From Cyathus striatus (Eukaryota; Basidiomycota; Agaricomycetes; Agaricales; Nidulariaceae): 64,000 bases of DNA. The notes under the pieces were generated by a model, which searched no databases, was not told where the DNA came from, and saw only the letters and a program-made list of their open reading frames with translations. Of the stretch, positions 1-11,209 are shown piece after piece. Made by a program: the position numbers and the translations under genes. Positions within the stretch are counted from its first letter, which is position 1. Every line of letters begins with the position of its first letter. Location of the stretch: the NCBI GenBank assembly GCA_025738555.1, contig JAOVFP010000014.1:3162001-3226000 (forward strand), in the 5' to 3' direction.

Positions 1-1062
1 AAGCCGACAGTCAGATACCGCATTTACCACCAAAGGATGTCATTCATAGGATATACCGTGATGTGCGTGGTTCTATCTTTCATGACCTTGCTACGTTTTG
101 CAAAAGGCTTACCACATCTAAACTTAGATACGATTTAGCAATGACAAGACACCATACAAGACAGGTTTCTCAGCTAGCTTTTCGAGGAGCGGTAGAAAAG
201 GTATTTTTGCTGGTTGTATGTATCTTTGTCTTTCTTTATGCTAGCACCACGCTCACGCTCATAATCTCTTTTCATAGATCATATGTACGTCCTCCTTCCT
301 TATTGATTTTCAATTGCAGGTGCCTAATCCGTAGTCTGTAAACAACTAGAGCAGGTATGTAGTTGTCTAGTTTCGACACGGGAAGACTAACACAGCTTTA
401 TAGTCAAACCAGGCAATGAAAGTCTGATCGCAGCCGGACTATGGTGTCCAGGGAAGAACGAGCTGGCTACAATCCGGTAAGACCCCTCTTTTTTATTCTG
501 TAACAACATTGCTAATCGCTCCCTTTAGAACTAACCTTCAACAGCCTAACGGTTCCCGCCGTCTGCGTCAAGTCATCTCCCACCCTGACTTCGTAAAGTT
601 CTTTGGCGCGGCGAAACCTCATCCTAAAGGTGCTAGACAAAACATATTTGGCATGGAGGACGAGTTGAAGGTTGCCCCAAAGGGTGTTGATAAGGGACAC
701 AAGTGCGCCTTATTTGGCTCTACACTCGTAAAAGTTGCTCATACATATGTCCGTTACAGAGACATCGACCTCCTGAAACTGCGTTCATTTGCAGTCGTAC
801 ACCGGTTCATGGACTCGGAGGCTCTTTCTCCTGAATTTAAGAACTCGTTGGTAGACGTTGCGAGGATTGTGATGCCTTTTGTGCATTGGTGAGTTACTAC
901 TGCGCCTGTGAGCTCTATGAACTAATCTTTGCGTGTAGCTTGAATGATTTGATTACTGTTGGATATGTGCCTCCCGCTACAGGTGGGGACGAAGATGACG
1001 AGGATGAAGATGAAGGTGAGAGTGAGGGTGAGGATGGGGAGGGTAGGGAAGAAGAGGAGTGA
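1..1062 (+). CDS. DUF2461 family protein, copy 1 (5' end outside window)
   Basis: This is the 3' two-thirds of a gene whose start lies left of the window. It matches the complete copy at 11210-12987 exon for exon. In order it reads IYRDIRFSNDKTPYKT, SFSRSGRKGIFAG, IFIVKPGNESLIAAGLW, then the C-terminal half (RTNLQQPNG, KPHPKG, VDKGHKDIDLLKLRSF, FVHCLNDLITVGYVPP) and an acidic tail ending in TGA at 1060-1062. The IYRDxRFxxDKTPYKT signature is typical of the DUF2461 (TIGR02453) family, whose biochemical role is unknown. Introns interrupt the frame after IYRD, around a 7-nt exon at 278-284, after CG at about 477, after GHK, and after FVH. No disabling change is visible in the part present. Its downstream flank (1190-1301) is also shared with copy 2, so both arose by segmental duplication. 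Confidence 0.8.
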
Positions 1063-3570
1063 TCTTCGGGAGTTGGGCGGGGATCCTTGAATCTGCTACA
1101 TGCAGCGTCTGATGCTCCTAATGGAAAGACAGTCAATAGATGAACGAGGCGCGTATTGTATATTGCATACTTATATATTGATTTACTCTGTTCATAGTTC
1201 ATTATAATGTCATACTTTGTCTTGTTGTCCGACTTTGGATCTATTCATACATGAGCTGGGGACGACTGAGCTTAACACTCCATTACTCAATAACAGTGTC
1301 CAGCTGATACGCCTCGGCAACCGTACAATGGTACTTTTCAATTACTTGGTCAATGAGTTGGGAGTTGAAAGCCTTTAAATCAACTTGAATGATCTTAGTA
1401 AAGTGAGAATGTACCACACAAATAAAGTTGGTTTTTCAGAAGTGCAATAGCAACTATGTACACACTTAGGTACAAGACTAGACATATCTGTCCAACAGTT
1501 TGATGCAGGCCTATGTATTTTGATTTTCTGGCAATGCTCTGGTATTGTTTCGGAGGGCAAGAGGGTAAGTACTGGTAAGGTCTGTATTACGTAATATAAG
1601 ATAAAGAAATAGGGCCGGCAAGCGGCACAGCCCACTACCTATTAACAAATTGATCAAGTTAGGGAAGTTTGTGTTGCTAATTTATTAATTATCAGAGAAT
1701 TATATGGTGAGAGGAACTGTATTTATTTAATGGGTGATTACACGTATATAAGATAAGTTAGAAATGCTAAAAGATATGTAAATCTTCAATTTGCAGTTGA
1801 TAGTTCTGAAATACTATGGTGCAAGGCTTTGCAAAGCTTATTGGTGTTTGATCGCAGTCAGTAGAACAATACAAGCAAAACATTCAGATAGCCAGAAATC
1901 AATTTGAACTGATATATGAGGTCGTATCTATGATGTACATTGACCCAGGTAAAGAGAAATCTAGATAACAAGAGTGAAGTGGGACAGGAATGATCATCAA
2001 AAGGAAAATGGATTATGGAAGATGACAACACGAGAGGGTGAGCGTGGTACAGTAATATGAAGCGGAACCAGATGTGGATAGCATTTCTCATAAATTCGAT
2101 GCCTGGAGTGCCATTCTACAACTTCTTACTATTTATATTCATAGAGAATGAAGGACGGGTCTTAGTGTTAGCAATGCAAATGTATACAGACGGCAGGGAG
2201 AACGAAGTTGGTGGTTAGGTACCATCTATTTCCATCCATTGTGTACATTTTCTCCAGGCAAATATTCAAACGTGATTCCGTCAGAACCGAGGCAGAGGGG
2301 AAAGTCTCCGCTGTGGTATGCTACTGCTTCTGCGCAGTGCATTTTTCTTTTCTGTATGATACATCAGCATTTCAAACAAGATTAACTGAATATAAAATAC
2401 AAACATTATAGAACTTCCTCGCAGTTTGCTGCACAACTTCCCCAAGAGTCTGATGTCTGTTCAGATTATAGTCGAACATGATCAGCTCCTTGACTGTCTC
2501 TGGATATCCACGCCACTATTATATCCAGCCAACAACAGACGTGAGACAAAAACATGAAATCCACATACTTTAATAACCAACTCCATTGTCTCCACCCCAG
2601 TCAACCTCATATGGCAACACATCACCAAGACTGGCCTATCGATTCTCAACAAACTCGCCATTCTTCTCCGATTTACTCAGCACAATGCCCTTCAAGCGCA
2701 TAGTTGATCTATGGGTGTCGCAGAAGTGTATAGTGGCAAGTCTACCACGGCCAAGTCCCATAATCCACGTAGGGATCCCTTGGTGCCAGTCATCGGACCT
2801 ATAGCCAGGGATAATAGTGGGATCAATAGCATAATTGATTGCGTTCTTTCTCCATTGATAGACCTTTGCTTCATCCTAAAGACAAAGGAAGTCAGAACAG
2901 AGATAAAGCTAAAGGGAAAATCTACGCATGTGTTATGGATATATGGCCATTCTATAGTAGATAGGGTTCTCGACTACCTACACTACTATCCCTAAACCTA
3001 GAGTTCAAATTATTTTCTTTTTCTTGTATTCTTGATTCTATTTTCGCAGCTGGCCTGCTCAATATCACATGACTCGTTAACATGTTCTCATACTGAAGTT
3101 ATCCCGAGAAAGCTGAGTTAGTAGAAGGTGGTAGAACATTCTATATCATACCAGAATATAGAAAGCAGATAGGATAGAGTACAGAAGGTATATAAGTACC
3201 ATGTAAAACAGAAAATATCATCCTCTTTTGACTACCAAACCAGTGTGAACTGTAAGACCAGAGCTCCTGTCTACCGCTGTGCTTCGATATCTTGTTAATT
3301 AAAGTCCAAATACTTGCGGGTTAGAAAGCCGAGAGTAAGTAGGCATGGTGATACTTCTGCCATTGAAAAACTTACGAAAGAAATAGAAGCTGAATATCTT
3401 CACACAGTACATCTACCAAAGCAAAGGACTCAGAAAACACTAATCAAGAAAGAATATCAGTAAACTAATTCATTCACAAGATTGTCAAATAATTTATACA
3501 GATGCAGCTTGGTATACTTTCAACACAGCTAAGTTATAGTCAAGGCCCCTTTTCCTAGATGGACTCGATT
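1063..3570. other. Intergenic, no supported gene
   Basis: Positions 1190-1301 repeat the flank of the second DUF2461 copy (13130-13243). The homology then stops abruptly in a shared CAGCTGA. The rest is AT-rich and has only short spurious open frames. Around 3110-3240 there is a TATATAAGTACC box in a stretch resembling a solo LTR, but no termini or target duplication could be defined. This stretch and the amylase fragment after it make up most of an approximately 4.8-kb segment absent from the paralogous interval at 13.2 kb. Confidence 0.4.
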
Positions 3571-4745
3571 TTACCTCCAAGAGGCAGTAACAGTCTGGCT
3601 TCCGGACATATCGGTAGTAGCTTGGTGATTAGGATCGGATTCCCAAGTGAACTGTATATAGTTAGCATCAAGTTATTACTGGGAAGATGTGAAATACAAC
3701 TTACAGTGCCATCACTGTTCTTGCAAATGAACTTGTACTCAAAAGCAGTGCTCACTGAGAGGGTAATAGTAACCTTCCGGATTGGGTACACAGTAGAAGA
3801 AAAAGCAACCTATATCCCATAAGTTTAAAACAACAGCAACACCAAGTAATACATATCACATACAGCACTCGCAGTGGTCCTACTTCCTAATGCAGGGATG
3901 CTATCAACAATGTAGATGTTCTAGCCATATGTGGCAGTGGTGAATTCTCCGAACCTGATGGAAATGGTGCCAGGAGAGGTGGTAGAGCTAGTCTGTGAGC
4001 TGGTGGATGAAGAAGAGGGAGTGGGGTTGGATCCACCAGAGCCGCAGGCACCAATGTGGATAGAATGTGCATCACATCCAGCAATGGTGGCGGTGAAGCG
4101 ACCTCCAGAAACAGTAATTCTAAGAATCTATCATCAAATCAGATTTGTAAAGCATAAATCAAGAGTACTCACAAAGAACCAGTGCAAGCTCCAGAGCTGA
4201 GCTTTCCATTGATTACATTGCAGTAAGTGCCATCGGGGAGCGAGGTGGTGAAAGTGCCAGACCAAGAGTTTCCATCAGTGTTAATGGCAACAAAGGCAGC
4301 AGAGCCTGATCACTGTAGTGTTAGCAATGCAAATGTAAATGAAAAATGAAAGTCTGACCTTGTCCGAATGCAATTCGGCTGGCTTGAGGAGAACCCAGTT
4401 GGCGATTGCAGCTGAGCCTGCACTGTTATGGAATCCAACCATGCCAGAGATAGCGAGGTAGCAGTGCTGCCAGTACCATCTATTGGTGCCACCGTTATCA
4501 CTGCAACTTCCAACACCTAATGCCGAAGGTGAATTGCAAGGCAAATTGAAGGAGAAATGAGATTACCGTTGTTGGGAGAGCCCTGATTGTTGTTGGTGAA
4601 TTCTTGAAAGCTGGACAAAACGGTGGGGGTGCCATAGGGATGAGCCAAAGAGAAAACATGTGTAAGGACATAGGCGTTATTGGGAGAGTTTGAGTTCAAA
4701 CTGCTGCTACATGTCACACATACCTTCACAGAGTCACAGGGCTAA
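3571..4745 (-). pseudogene. 5'-truncated alpha-amylase (GH13-like) with CBM20 starch-binding domain
   Basis: Read on the minus strand, spliced fragments give NSPNNAYVLTHVFSLAHPYGTPTVLSS, then CQHR-region relics (WQHCYLAISGMVGFHN), then AFVAINTDGNSWSGTFTTSLPDGTYC (the amylase beta-domain end), a Ser/Thr linker, and a CBM20 tail with VSTAFEYKFICKNSDGT and FTWESDPN ending in TAA at 3573-3571. This is the C-terminal third of a secreted fungal alpha-amylase. The segment that should carry the catalytic (beta/alpha)8 residues, including the usual FVxNHD, is missing. Similarity ends near 4745, just upstream of SLNSNSPNNAY. In the CBM20 the expected ENIYVVGS and WDxAxA parts are degraded. The remaining intron positions still look splice-competent, for example GTAAGT to CAG before FTWESDPN. 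It is therefore a fragment, most likely carried here by duplication or transposon capture. The family call is firm; the exact GH13 subfamily is inferred. Confidence 0.75.
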
Positions 4746-5858
4746 GGGTTTTAGAGTATCAGCCAATCAAATCGCCTGAAAGTGAGATCCCGACCCCAAT
4801 TTCTGAAATTTCCTTATGAGGAAATCCAAACCACCCTATAACCCAACTACCTTAAAAGGTAGTGGGAATAATTAAGTTCTATTATTAGTATTAATGTTCC
4901 TAGAAACAGACGCCGTTCGATGCTTGTTCGGCTCTTCGCAAAGAATGTGGACTCTGAGTGGTTCGAAATCCTGGCTGATACTCCTCAACAACTGTATTAC
5001 CCCACAATACCAAGCCAACAAAATGCGGGGCTCCGGATTTCCTTTGTCTTGGAAACTCAGTGGAACAAAGTGTGGAGGAGGATATTGGCTTGACGGTATC
5101 CTCTCGACAAAGAAATTGTGCAAGTGGGTGGCACATCTGTCCGACCCTTCAGATCCTAATGAGGTCACATGAGAGACGAAGTTGGGGGATAAGCGTAACC
5201 TGACATTCTCAAAGTATATGTACGACATTTATGTAGGTAATCGACACGAGGTAATGATGAGTAAACGACAGTATGAGACAGTATGTGGGAGTGAGGTAAC
5301 GGAGATGAAAACCGCATTTTTACCATGCAGGCAGAATGCCTGCTCTACAAAAGTCATATGGCAACGCTTGCTAAGCATCCGTCTTAATTGATCTCTAGTA
5401 TAAGCTGAGTTCCAGTTATAATCATAAAACCGAGAACATGCTTTCGCACACATCAACCCCCGCTTCTCTCTTGCACAATGTCCAATGTCTAATAAAGAAA
5501 TGTCCCTATAAAGTACCTAGAGTTCTAAGCCGGCCATATAACAGTTTCACTTTTTGCAGTAGGAAGCCAAATATTTTTCTTGCCTGAATCCCTCTGATAT
5601 ATTGTCACCATTTATTCCTCCCCAACTCCGACTGGAAAGCTATCTCACGATCCTCAAGCAATGTCACTTCGATACACTGAACTGGAACCGTTAACTAGAC
5701 TTAATATCGATCTCCATTGTCCAATTAAGTGACATGGGGCTTGGTATACATGGGCTTCAAGGGCTTCCGGGAAGATACTATAGATTTATAACAGGACTTG
5801 AAAATGGTCTTGTATGAATGAATTTAGTGTAAGCTGCCAAAACAAGTGAACAGCTATA
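4746..5858. other. Intergenic, no supported gene
   Basis: Several overlapping open frames lie on both strands at 4870-5460, but none has a recognisable domain, splice structure or codon preference that favours one strand. There is no clear promoter. The right end abuts the MITE at 5859. Confidence 0.35.
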
Positions 5859-6133
5859 CTGTATCAATACGACCAAGTGTTCAGTGACGCGTCACACAGG
5901 GTCATGAACAGGAACAGATGTCCTGTTTATCATGCGTCACGGAGCACTTTGAACAGAGGTACAGCGAAAAAATTTAGGTTAAGGTTGAATTTTCGGCTGC
6001 TCGCTTCGCTCGCATAGATCCACATGAACACTTACGACTTTTGTCACACCCAGCATGGCCCTTTGAACAGAGGGTCCAAGTGTTCATGGCCGTCACGCTG
6101 AAAAGTGGCGAACACTTGGTCGTATTGATACAG
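5859..6133. mobile_element. 275-bp MITE, Tc1/mariner-like (TA target)
   Basis: The element has perfect 24-bp terminal inverted repeats: CTGTATCAATACGACCAAGT plus GTTC at the left, and its exact reverse complement at the right. Both ends are flanked by TA (5857-5858 and 6134-6135). It has no coding capacity. The interior has further short palindromes (GTGACGCGTCAC; GGCTGCTCGCTTCGCTCGC). TA-flanked TIR elements of this size are non-autonomous relatives of Tc1/mariner transposons; that assignment is inferred from the TA target only. It lies 52 bp upstream of the first F-box copy. Confidence 0.85.
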
Positions 6134-6184
6134 TACTTAGACTTCTAAAATCGGAGATTTAAAATTAACCTCGTGTACAGCACG

Positions 6185-9057
6185 ATGGATGTGACATTGT
6201 TATTCCAAGGTTCCATTACTGCCAATATCATGGTCGATATTCCTACAGAAATATAGTACCGTATCGCATCGCATTTGCCCGAAAGGATATTGCGGGGCTT
6301 TCTTACAGTGAATAGACCACTATTTTATGTGGCGATGCAAATTCGGTATCGTGTTCTTAAGCTATCTGTCCGCGACAGATCGACAGTAGAGAAGGTGAAG
6401 AAGTTCAGGTGAGTAGCTCGACTCTTAGCACTTCTGATACAATATCGATTGGAATATGCCATAGGAAATACTCACTGCTCAAATATGTCAAGATTGTAAA
6501 ACTTACGATTTGATCAAGAGGAGACTGGGAGGAACCAGAAGATGAACTGCGGGGTATCCTCTTGTCCTCAATGTTGGATGCCATCCGGCCGATGGACTGT
6601 ATTGATGAACTCCACGTTGGCGCAGAAGTACGTGGCGGTGATACATTCTTACCCGATCAGGGTCTACTTGCATTCATTCGGTTGCTTTGGGAGACGGTTG
6701 TTGATTCAAACCTGAAGAGTTTGCATCTAATCAGCAATACTGCGGTCATTGACCATTTTTTACCTTACCAGCAAAAATTCCCTGCACTAAGAGCCTTTTT
6801 GCTCACGCTTGTGGGCCACCCCACTCAGATCTGTCGATCATTCGATCGCAAAGCCACAGAGAATATCATCGTACAGTTCTTGGGCGAGCACTCTTCACAG
6901 ATTCGGACCTTGAAGTTTTCGTTTAAAGATAATTCGGAAGATATCGACACAAGGAAGATGTTCATTAGGTTAAGCCATTTCCTAGTACTGGAAGAATTCT
7001 ACTTCTTGCTTGGGAAGGATTACGAACGCAACCCTAGTGTTTTGGGTGGTTTAATACATTTTGTAACAAAGCAATCAACGTCTCTGACTTCTTTGAAGCT
7101 GATGTTTCCTAGAATGTCTGTACAGGGTAGTCTGGCAGAATATCACATTTTGACTTCAAGCTTGTCAGATAACATGGCATTTTTTCGTCTTCAAAAGTTG
7201 CAGCTAAGGACCAAGATGATCTCCTTTCGCCGACTGGAAACTCTGGAAGTCCTTCAAAGTGTACTATCTAGATGTCAGGAATCAATGGAGGAATTGACCT
7301 TGAAGGATGTCGTTGCAATCAACACACCAGCGGATCAACTGTCGATAATCAGAAATATATTTGGGCAGACAGTTCCAAGACTTACGGTACTGACCCTTCA
7401 TTTTACATTTGTTGATCCGCTTCTCGAATTTCTGGACATTGTACCAGCTATAGCTTCCTTACGGTCTTTGAATGTATGTTGGATTTCAGCAATGAGGCTA
7501 TTGTTCATTGTGCTTGGATTGGTAAGTTAACTTTAAACCGTTATCATTCATTGTAAACAATATAGTAACTATTTACTGATGCACTGAATTTGTGATTTGT
7601 ATTTAAATAGTACTAATATATTATGTAATACTCAAATAATCATCGCAAACCACAGGCTGTAAGTTCAAGGGAGAGATAACACAGATTATGTATAAACTAG
7701 TATAAAGGAAGTAAACTATAGATTCAAAACCTTTCTAATATGAAATTACTTGGTCCAAATACTGTTCAGGTTTGTTTCTATTCCAATTTATTACACTCCT
7801 AGAGTGGAAGAAGCCTGGGATTTCTCCTGGGATTGCTTGCTTTTCCTCCTCCTTCCTGTCCTCCTTATATATCTTTTGTAGAAAGGAATACCTATATACA
7901 CGGTAAGTAATACTAATCTATGTGTTATTGTAGAATATAACAACTGTACCTATATACACAGTAAGTAATACTAATCTCAGTGTTATTGTAGAATATAATG
8001 ACTGTACCTATATACATGGTAAGTAATACTAATCTACACATGATGTTAGTACAAGATATAAATAGAAAAGTAGCTATATGTCTCACCTCAGTGTTATTGT
8101 AGAATATAACAACTGAGGTGAATGTACATCTACTGAGTAGTTTATATATGTATCTACTAGTGGCCATTGTATAAAGAAACAAAGAGAGATATGAATGTAA
8201 GTAATATAAGATGAATGGATAGAAAGGGAGAAAGGGGTGTGCACACATTAGCACTTGCAGTGATATGAACATTATGTCCATTCCATATCAACATCTTTTA
8301 CAAATAAAACTGTACAGTACCTATATATGGAAAGGAACTACTCTAGACTACTTTATATGACGACATAATGTTGTTTCCAACATATTGACCATGTGGGAGC
8401 AACAATACATGTGGAATTCCATGTGGTAGATCAAACAGCGGGATAATTTCGGAGTACAAGTACGAAGTCACATGACTTGCTCCGGGCTGCGATTACCGCG
8501 GTCCGCAGTAACTGGTTCGGAGATAACAGTTCTTATGCCTCGCGTTTGATCACGTGACAAGAACGCGCGGAACACGTTCCCTTAGCTAACAATCAAGTAC
8601 TGGGTGCATGTACATAGTCTTTTGGACTCTAGTAATTAGATAACACACATCTTGTATTATTCCTTTAGTATATATCAAATAGATATTTCTGCTGGCAGCA
8701 CAGGACTCAACCCCAGCTCTCAGATGTCCCATTCCCTTAGTAATGTATTCAAAATAGAACACTTTGATCGGCAACTTGGGACTCACCCCAACCCTTGTAC
8801 TCATGATGTGCATTTCTAATACTGAGTTCTAATATTATATGACAAATAGAGAGATTTAACCATTAAATATTTTAAGGTGTATCATTACACAGGACCTCGG
8901 TTTGAAAGCTCATTTACATTCTCACTGCTATACTCACTGGAAATTCCAAGACATCAGTGTTTACTTTGGCCATTCACATGCAAGCTTGGATATAATGCAG
9001 TTATTTGCAGACGCTATCCCCTCAATTAACAGCTTCTGGGGACGAAGCTACATGTAA
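6185..9057 (+). pseudogene. F-box/LRR-like protein, paralog A (broken)
   Basis: This is homologous along its whole length to the intact paralogs B (9314-10870) and C (13376-14974). The F-box starts MVDIPTEI at about 6230. The next codon, Trp in the paralogs, is TAG (6254-6256). After an intron (6409-6464) a conserved Arg (CGA in paralog frame) has become TGA (6511-6513) inside LTLRSRxDW. The remaining about 340 codons of LRR-like repeats are open to 7521. The final intron runs 7522-8892, about 1,370 nt against 51-68 nt in the paralogs, so it holds an insertion. The last exon (8893-9057) is still recognisable as WKFQDISVYFGHS..IPSINSFWGRSYM. Splice sites and phase remain correct, so the decay is recent. 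F-box proteins recruit substrates to SCF ubiquitin ligases; no partner can be named here. Confidence 0.85.
7889..8120. repeat. 58-bp tandem repeat inside the oversized intron of F-box A
   Basis: Two full units and one partial unit of ACCTATATACACNGTAAGTA... followed by TGTTATTGTAGAATATAACA are arranged head to tail (starts near 7889, 7937 and 8005). A further partial unit lies at 8090-8115, inside the short inverted pair CACCTCAGT/ACTGAGGTG. It is AT-rich and non-coding. Confidence 0.7.
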
Positions 9058-9156
9058 ATTTTAATTAACATTATGGAATATTCTCGTGACGGAATAACGG
9101 GATAAAAGACATACGTAGGAAATATAATACATTCAAATTCTGGGTCTGTACGCAGC

Positions 9157-9164
9157 TATATAAG
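9157..9164 (+). promoter_or_regulatory. TATA box upstream of F-box B
   Basis: CTATATAAGAGC lies about 155-205 bp ahead of the candidate start codons of the F-box B gene. It is the only good TATA-like motif in this intergenic stretch. Confidence 0.4.
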
Positions 9165-9313
9165 AGCAGTGAGGGCAATATAGTTTTTGGTTAAATTGTC
9201 TTACGTTTGTCTTCTGTAAAAGTTTGTCCGAGTCAGCGATTCGATTCAATTCGGTTAGGCGCTGCGTTGACGTATGCCGATTTGATAGATACCATCAGAT
9301 CCAGATTGCGTTC

Positions 9314-10870
9314 ATGAGGCTCTTCGACTTGCCACTGCTATCCTTGTCCTGTACTCAGTGTACCATGGTCGAACTTCCAACCGAAATATGGCACCACATT
9401 GCATTTTATCTTACCGACAGTGAATTGCTAGGCCTTCTTACGGTGAATCGACCCTTCTTCTACCTGTTAATTGCGGTTCGTTATCGTATTCTCAAGTTAT
9501 CCGTCCGTGACTATTCGGCGACAGATAAGTTGGAGAAGCTCAGGTTCGTCTACAAATCCGATTCGTTTGTGTTCATAATTTACAGTATTATGACACGCAG
9601 TCATTATGGACTATTAAAGTTTGTCAAAGTGGTTAAACTTACAGTCCGATCGAGAGGAGACTGGAAGAGCTTCGGAGGCGAATGGCGTATTTCCAACTTT
9701 GATGCCATGTTGAATGCCATCCAGAATGTTCACTCTCTAGAGGAGCTCCATGTCATTGCGGAAGTTCAAGGCGATGACTATCATGCTCCTGACGAATATT
9801 TCTGCAATTTTATCAGATCGCTATGGTCATCGATCGCCGTGTCAAGCATCAGCAGCTTGCATCTTATATGTAGTACTTCAAGCTTGGAGAGGTTAATACC
9901 ATTATACCACACTTTCCCAAGCCTCAGTAAAATTTACCTGGACATCGTAACCAAAGCGAGTTATCTCAACGATCTCAACGAGACATTAGCCGCCACTATT
10001 GTACCCTTTCTGAACGGTCATTCCTTACATCTCCGGACATTATCCATTTCCAGCAAAAATTACAAGCGTCTGCTAGACGTAAAATATTTATTTCGGGACC
10101 TAAAGTTATTTCCGTTATTAGAAGAATTCCAGTTCGACTTTACGGACCCTTATTGTCGTACTCAGGAGCAACATATCAGCAGTTTACAATCATTTCTGTC
10201 GATGCATGCAAGGAAATTGACCTCCTTGATGCTTTCGCTGAATTTATGGAATGCATCGCTAGCGGCTAGTCTTGTTCTGACGCCATGCCTTTCAGACAGC
10301 GACACATTCCGTTATCTCCAAAAATTAGACTTACGAATTGAAACTGTTGGAACTGCGGACTGTGCAATAATCAAGGACCTCCTATCGAGATGTCATAGAA
10401 CTTTGGTGGATATTACTTTAAGAGATGTGAATATTCTTCCCGCAAGAGTAGCAATGATAACTGATGTCCTCGAATACTGCCCCATGCTTCAAACACTGAC
10501 GATCCACTTAAAAGATGATTCGGATATCATTCTATTCGCTTCCATATCAACTTTGACCTTGCAGTCATTGAACGTGCACTTGCCAATATCCACATGGCGC
10601 GGACCAAATAATGGGCTATTCGTACGTCTGTCGATTATTCCGAATATATCTTTTTGACGTACAATATGTTAGTCGTTTTTGCGGGAATACATGATGGAGT
10701 GCAACTTTCGCCATAATACGTGGAACCTGGACGATATCGGAATCTATTATGATAATAAACCTGCAGCCCTGAAATTTCTCCAAATGTTTGCAAGCTGTAT
10801 TCCATCGATTAAAAGCTTCTGGGGACAAGGCTACAAGTATTGGAGTACCGATAAAATGAAGACATGGTAG
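9314..10870 (+). CDS. F-box/LRR-like protein, paralog B
   Basis: Three exons (9314-9543, 9601-10621, 10673-10870) join in phase to encode 482 residues. The N-terminal F-box is MVELPTEIWHHIAFYLTDSE..LLTVNRPFFY, followed by RYRILKLSVRD. After it comes about 380 residues of weakly repeated Leu-rich segments (VKLTVRSRGDW, LEELHVIAEV, LRTLSISSKNY, LEEFQFDFTDPY). The gene ends with IGIYYDN..IPSIKSFWGQGYKYW. The first intron is 57 nt and also open in frame, so retention would only add 19 residues. The start could instead be the ATG at 9365, which sits in ACCATGG directly at the F-box; all three paralogs have an in-frame upstream ATG, but the added 15-18 residues are not conserved. It is probably a substrate adaptor of an SCF ligase, with unknown target. 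It is intact, unlike neighbour A. Confidence 0.85.
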
Positions 10871-11209
10871 CATTGTAGCCTTGTTGTAGCCCGTGTTACA
10901 GGCGTACAAAGTATCACAGAAGACATCTACATAATTTAAAATATGATGAATGTTTTTGCATGCACGAACCCTACACAGAAATGATGGTGTTAAGTCTACT
11001 GTTTGAAGACGGCGCTGTGGAAAGCGCCTATTTCAACTTCGGGTGTGGGATAACAGCTTGGTCACGAGATCGGACATTAGCGCGTTAGTGAGTCATGACA
11101 AGGTGACCAAGCACTCTTTTCATTCTTGTTCAACAGTTCTCGACACCTCATACCAACCACACGGAAAACATCCTACTCCCTCCTCGCATCTACCTGATAT
11201 TGTATTCAA

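Noticed and set aside
3100..3480. Possible solo LTR with TATATAAGTACC and a leader
   Set aside because: No paired copy, no TG..CA ends and no target duplication could be found.
4872..5228. 118-codon minus-strand frame and a 92-codon plus-strand frame over the same bases
   Set aside because: No domain, no intron structure and equal openness on both strands.
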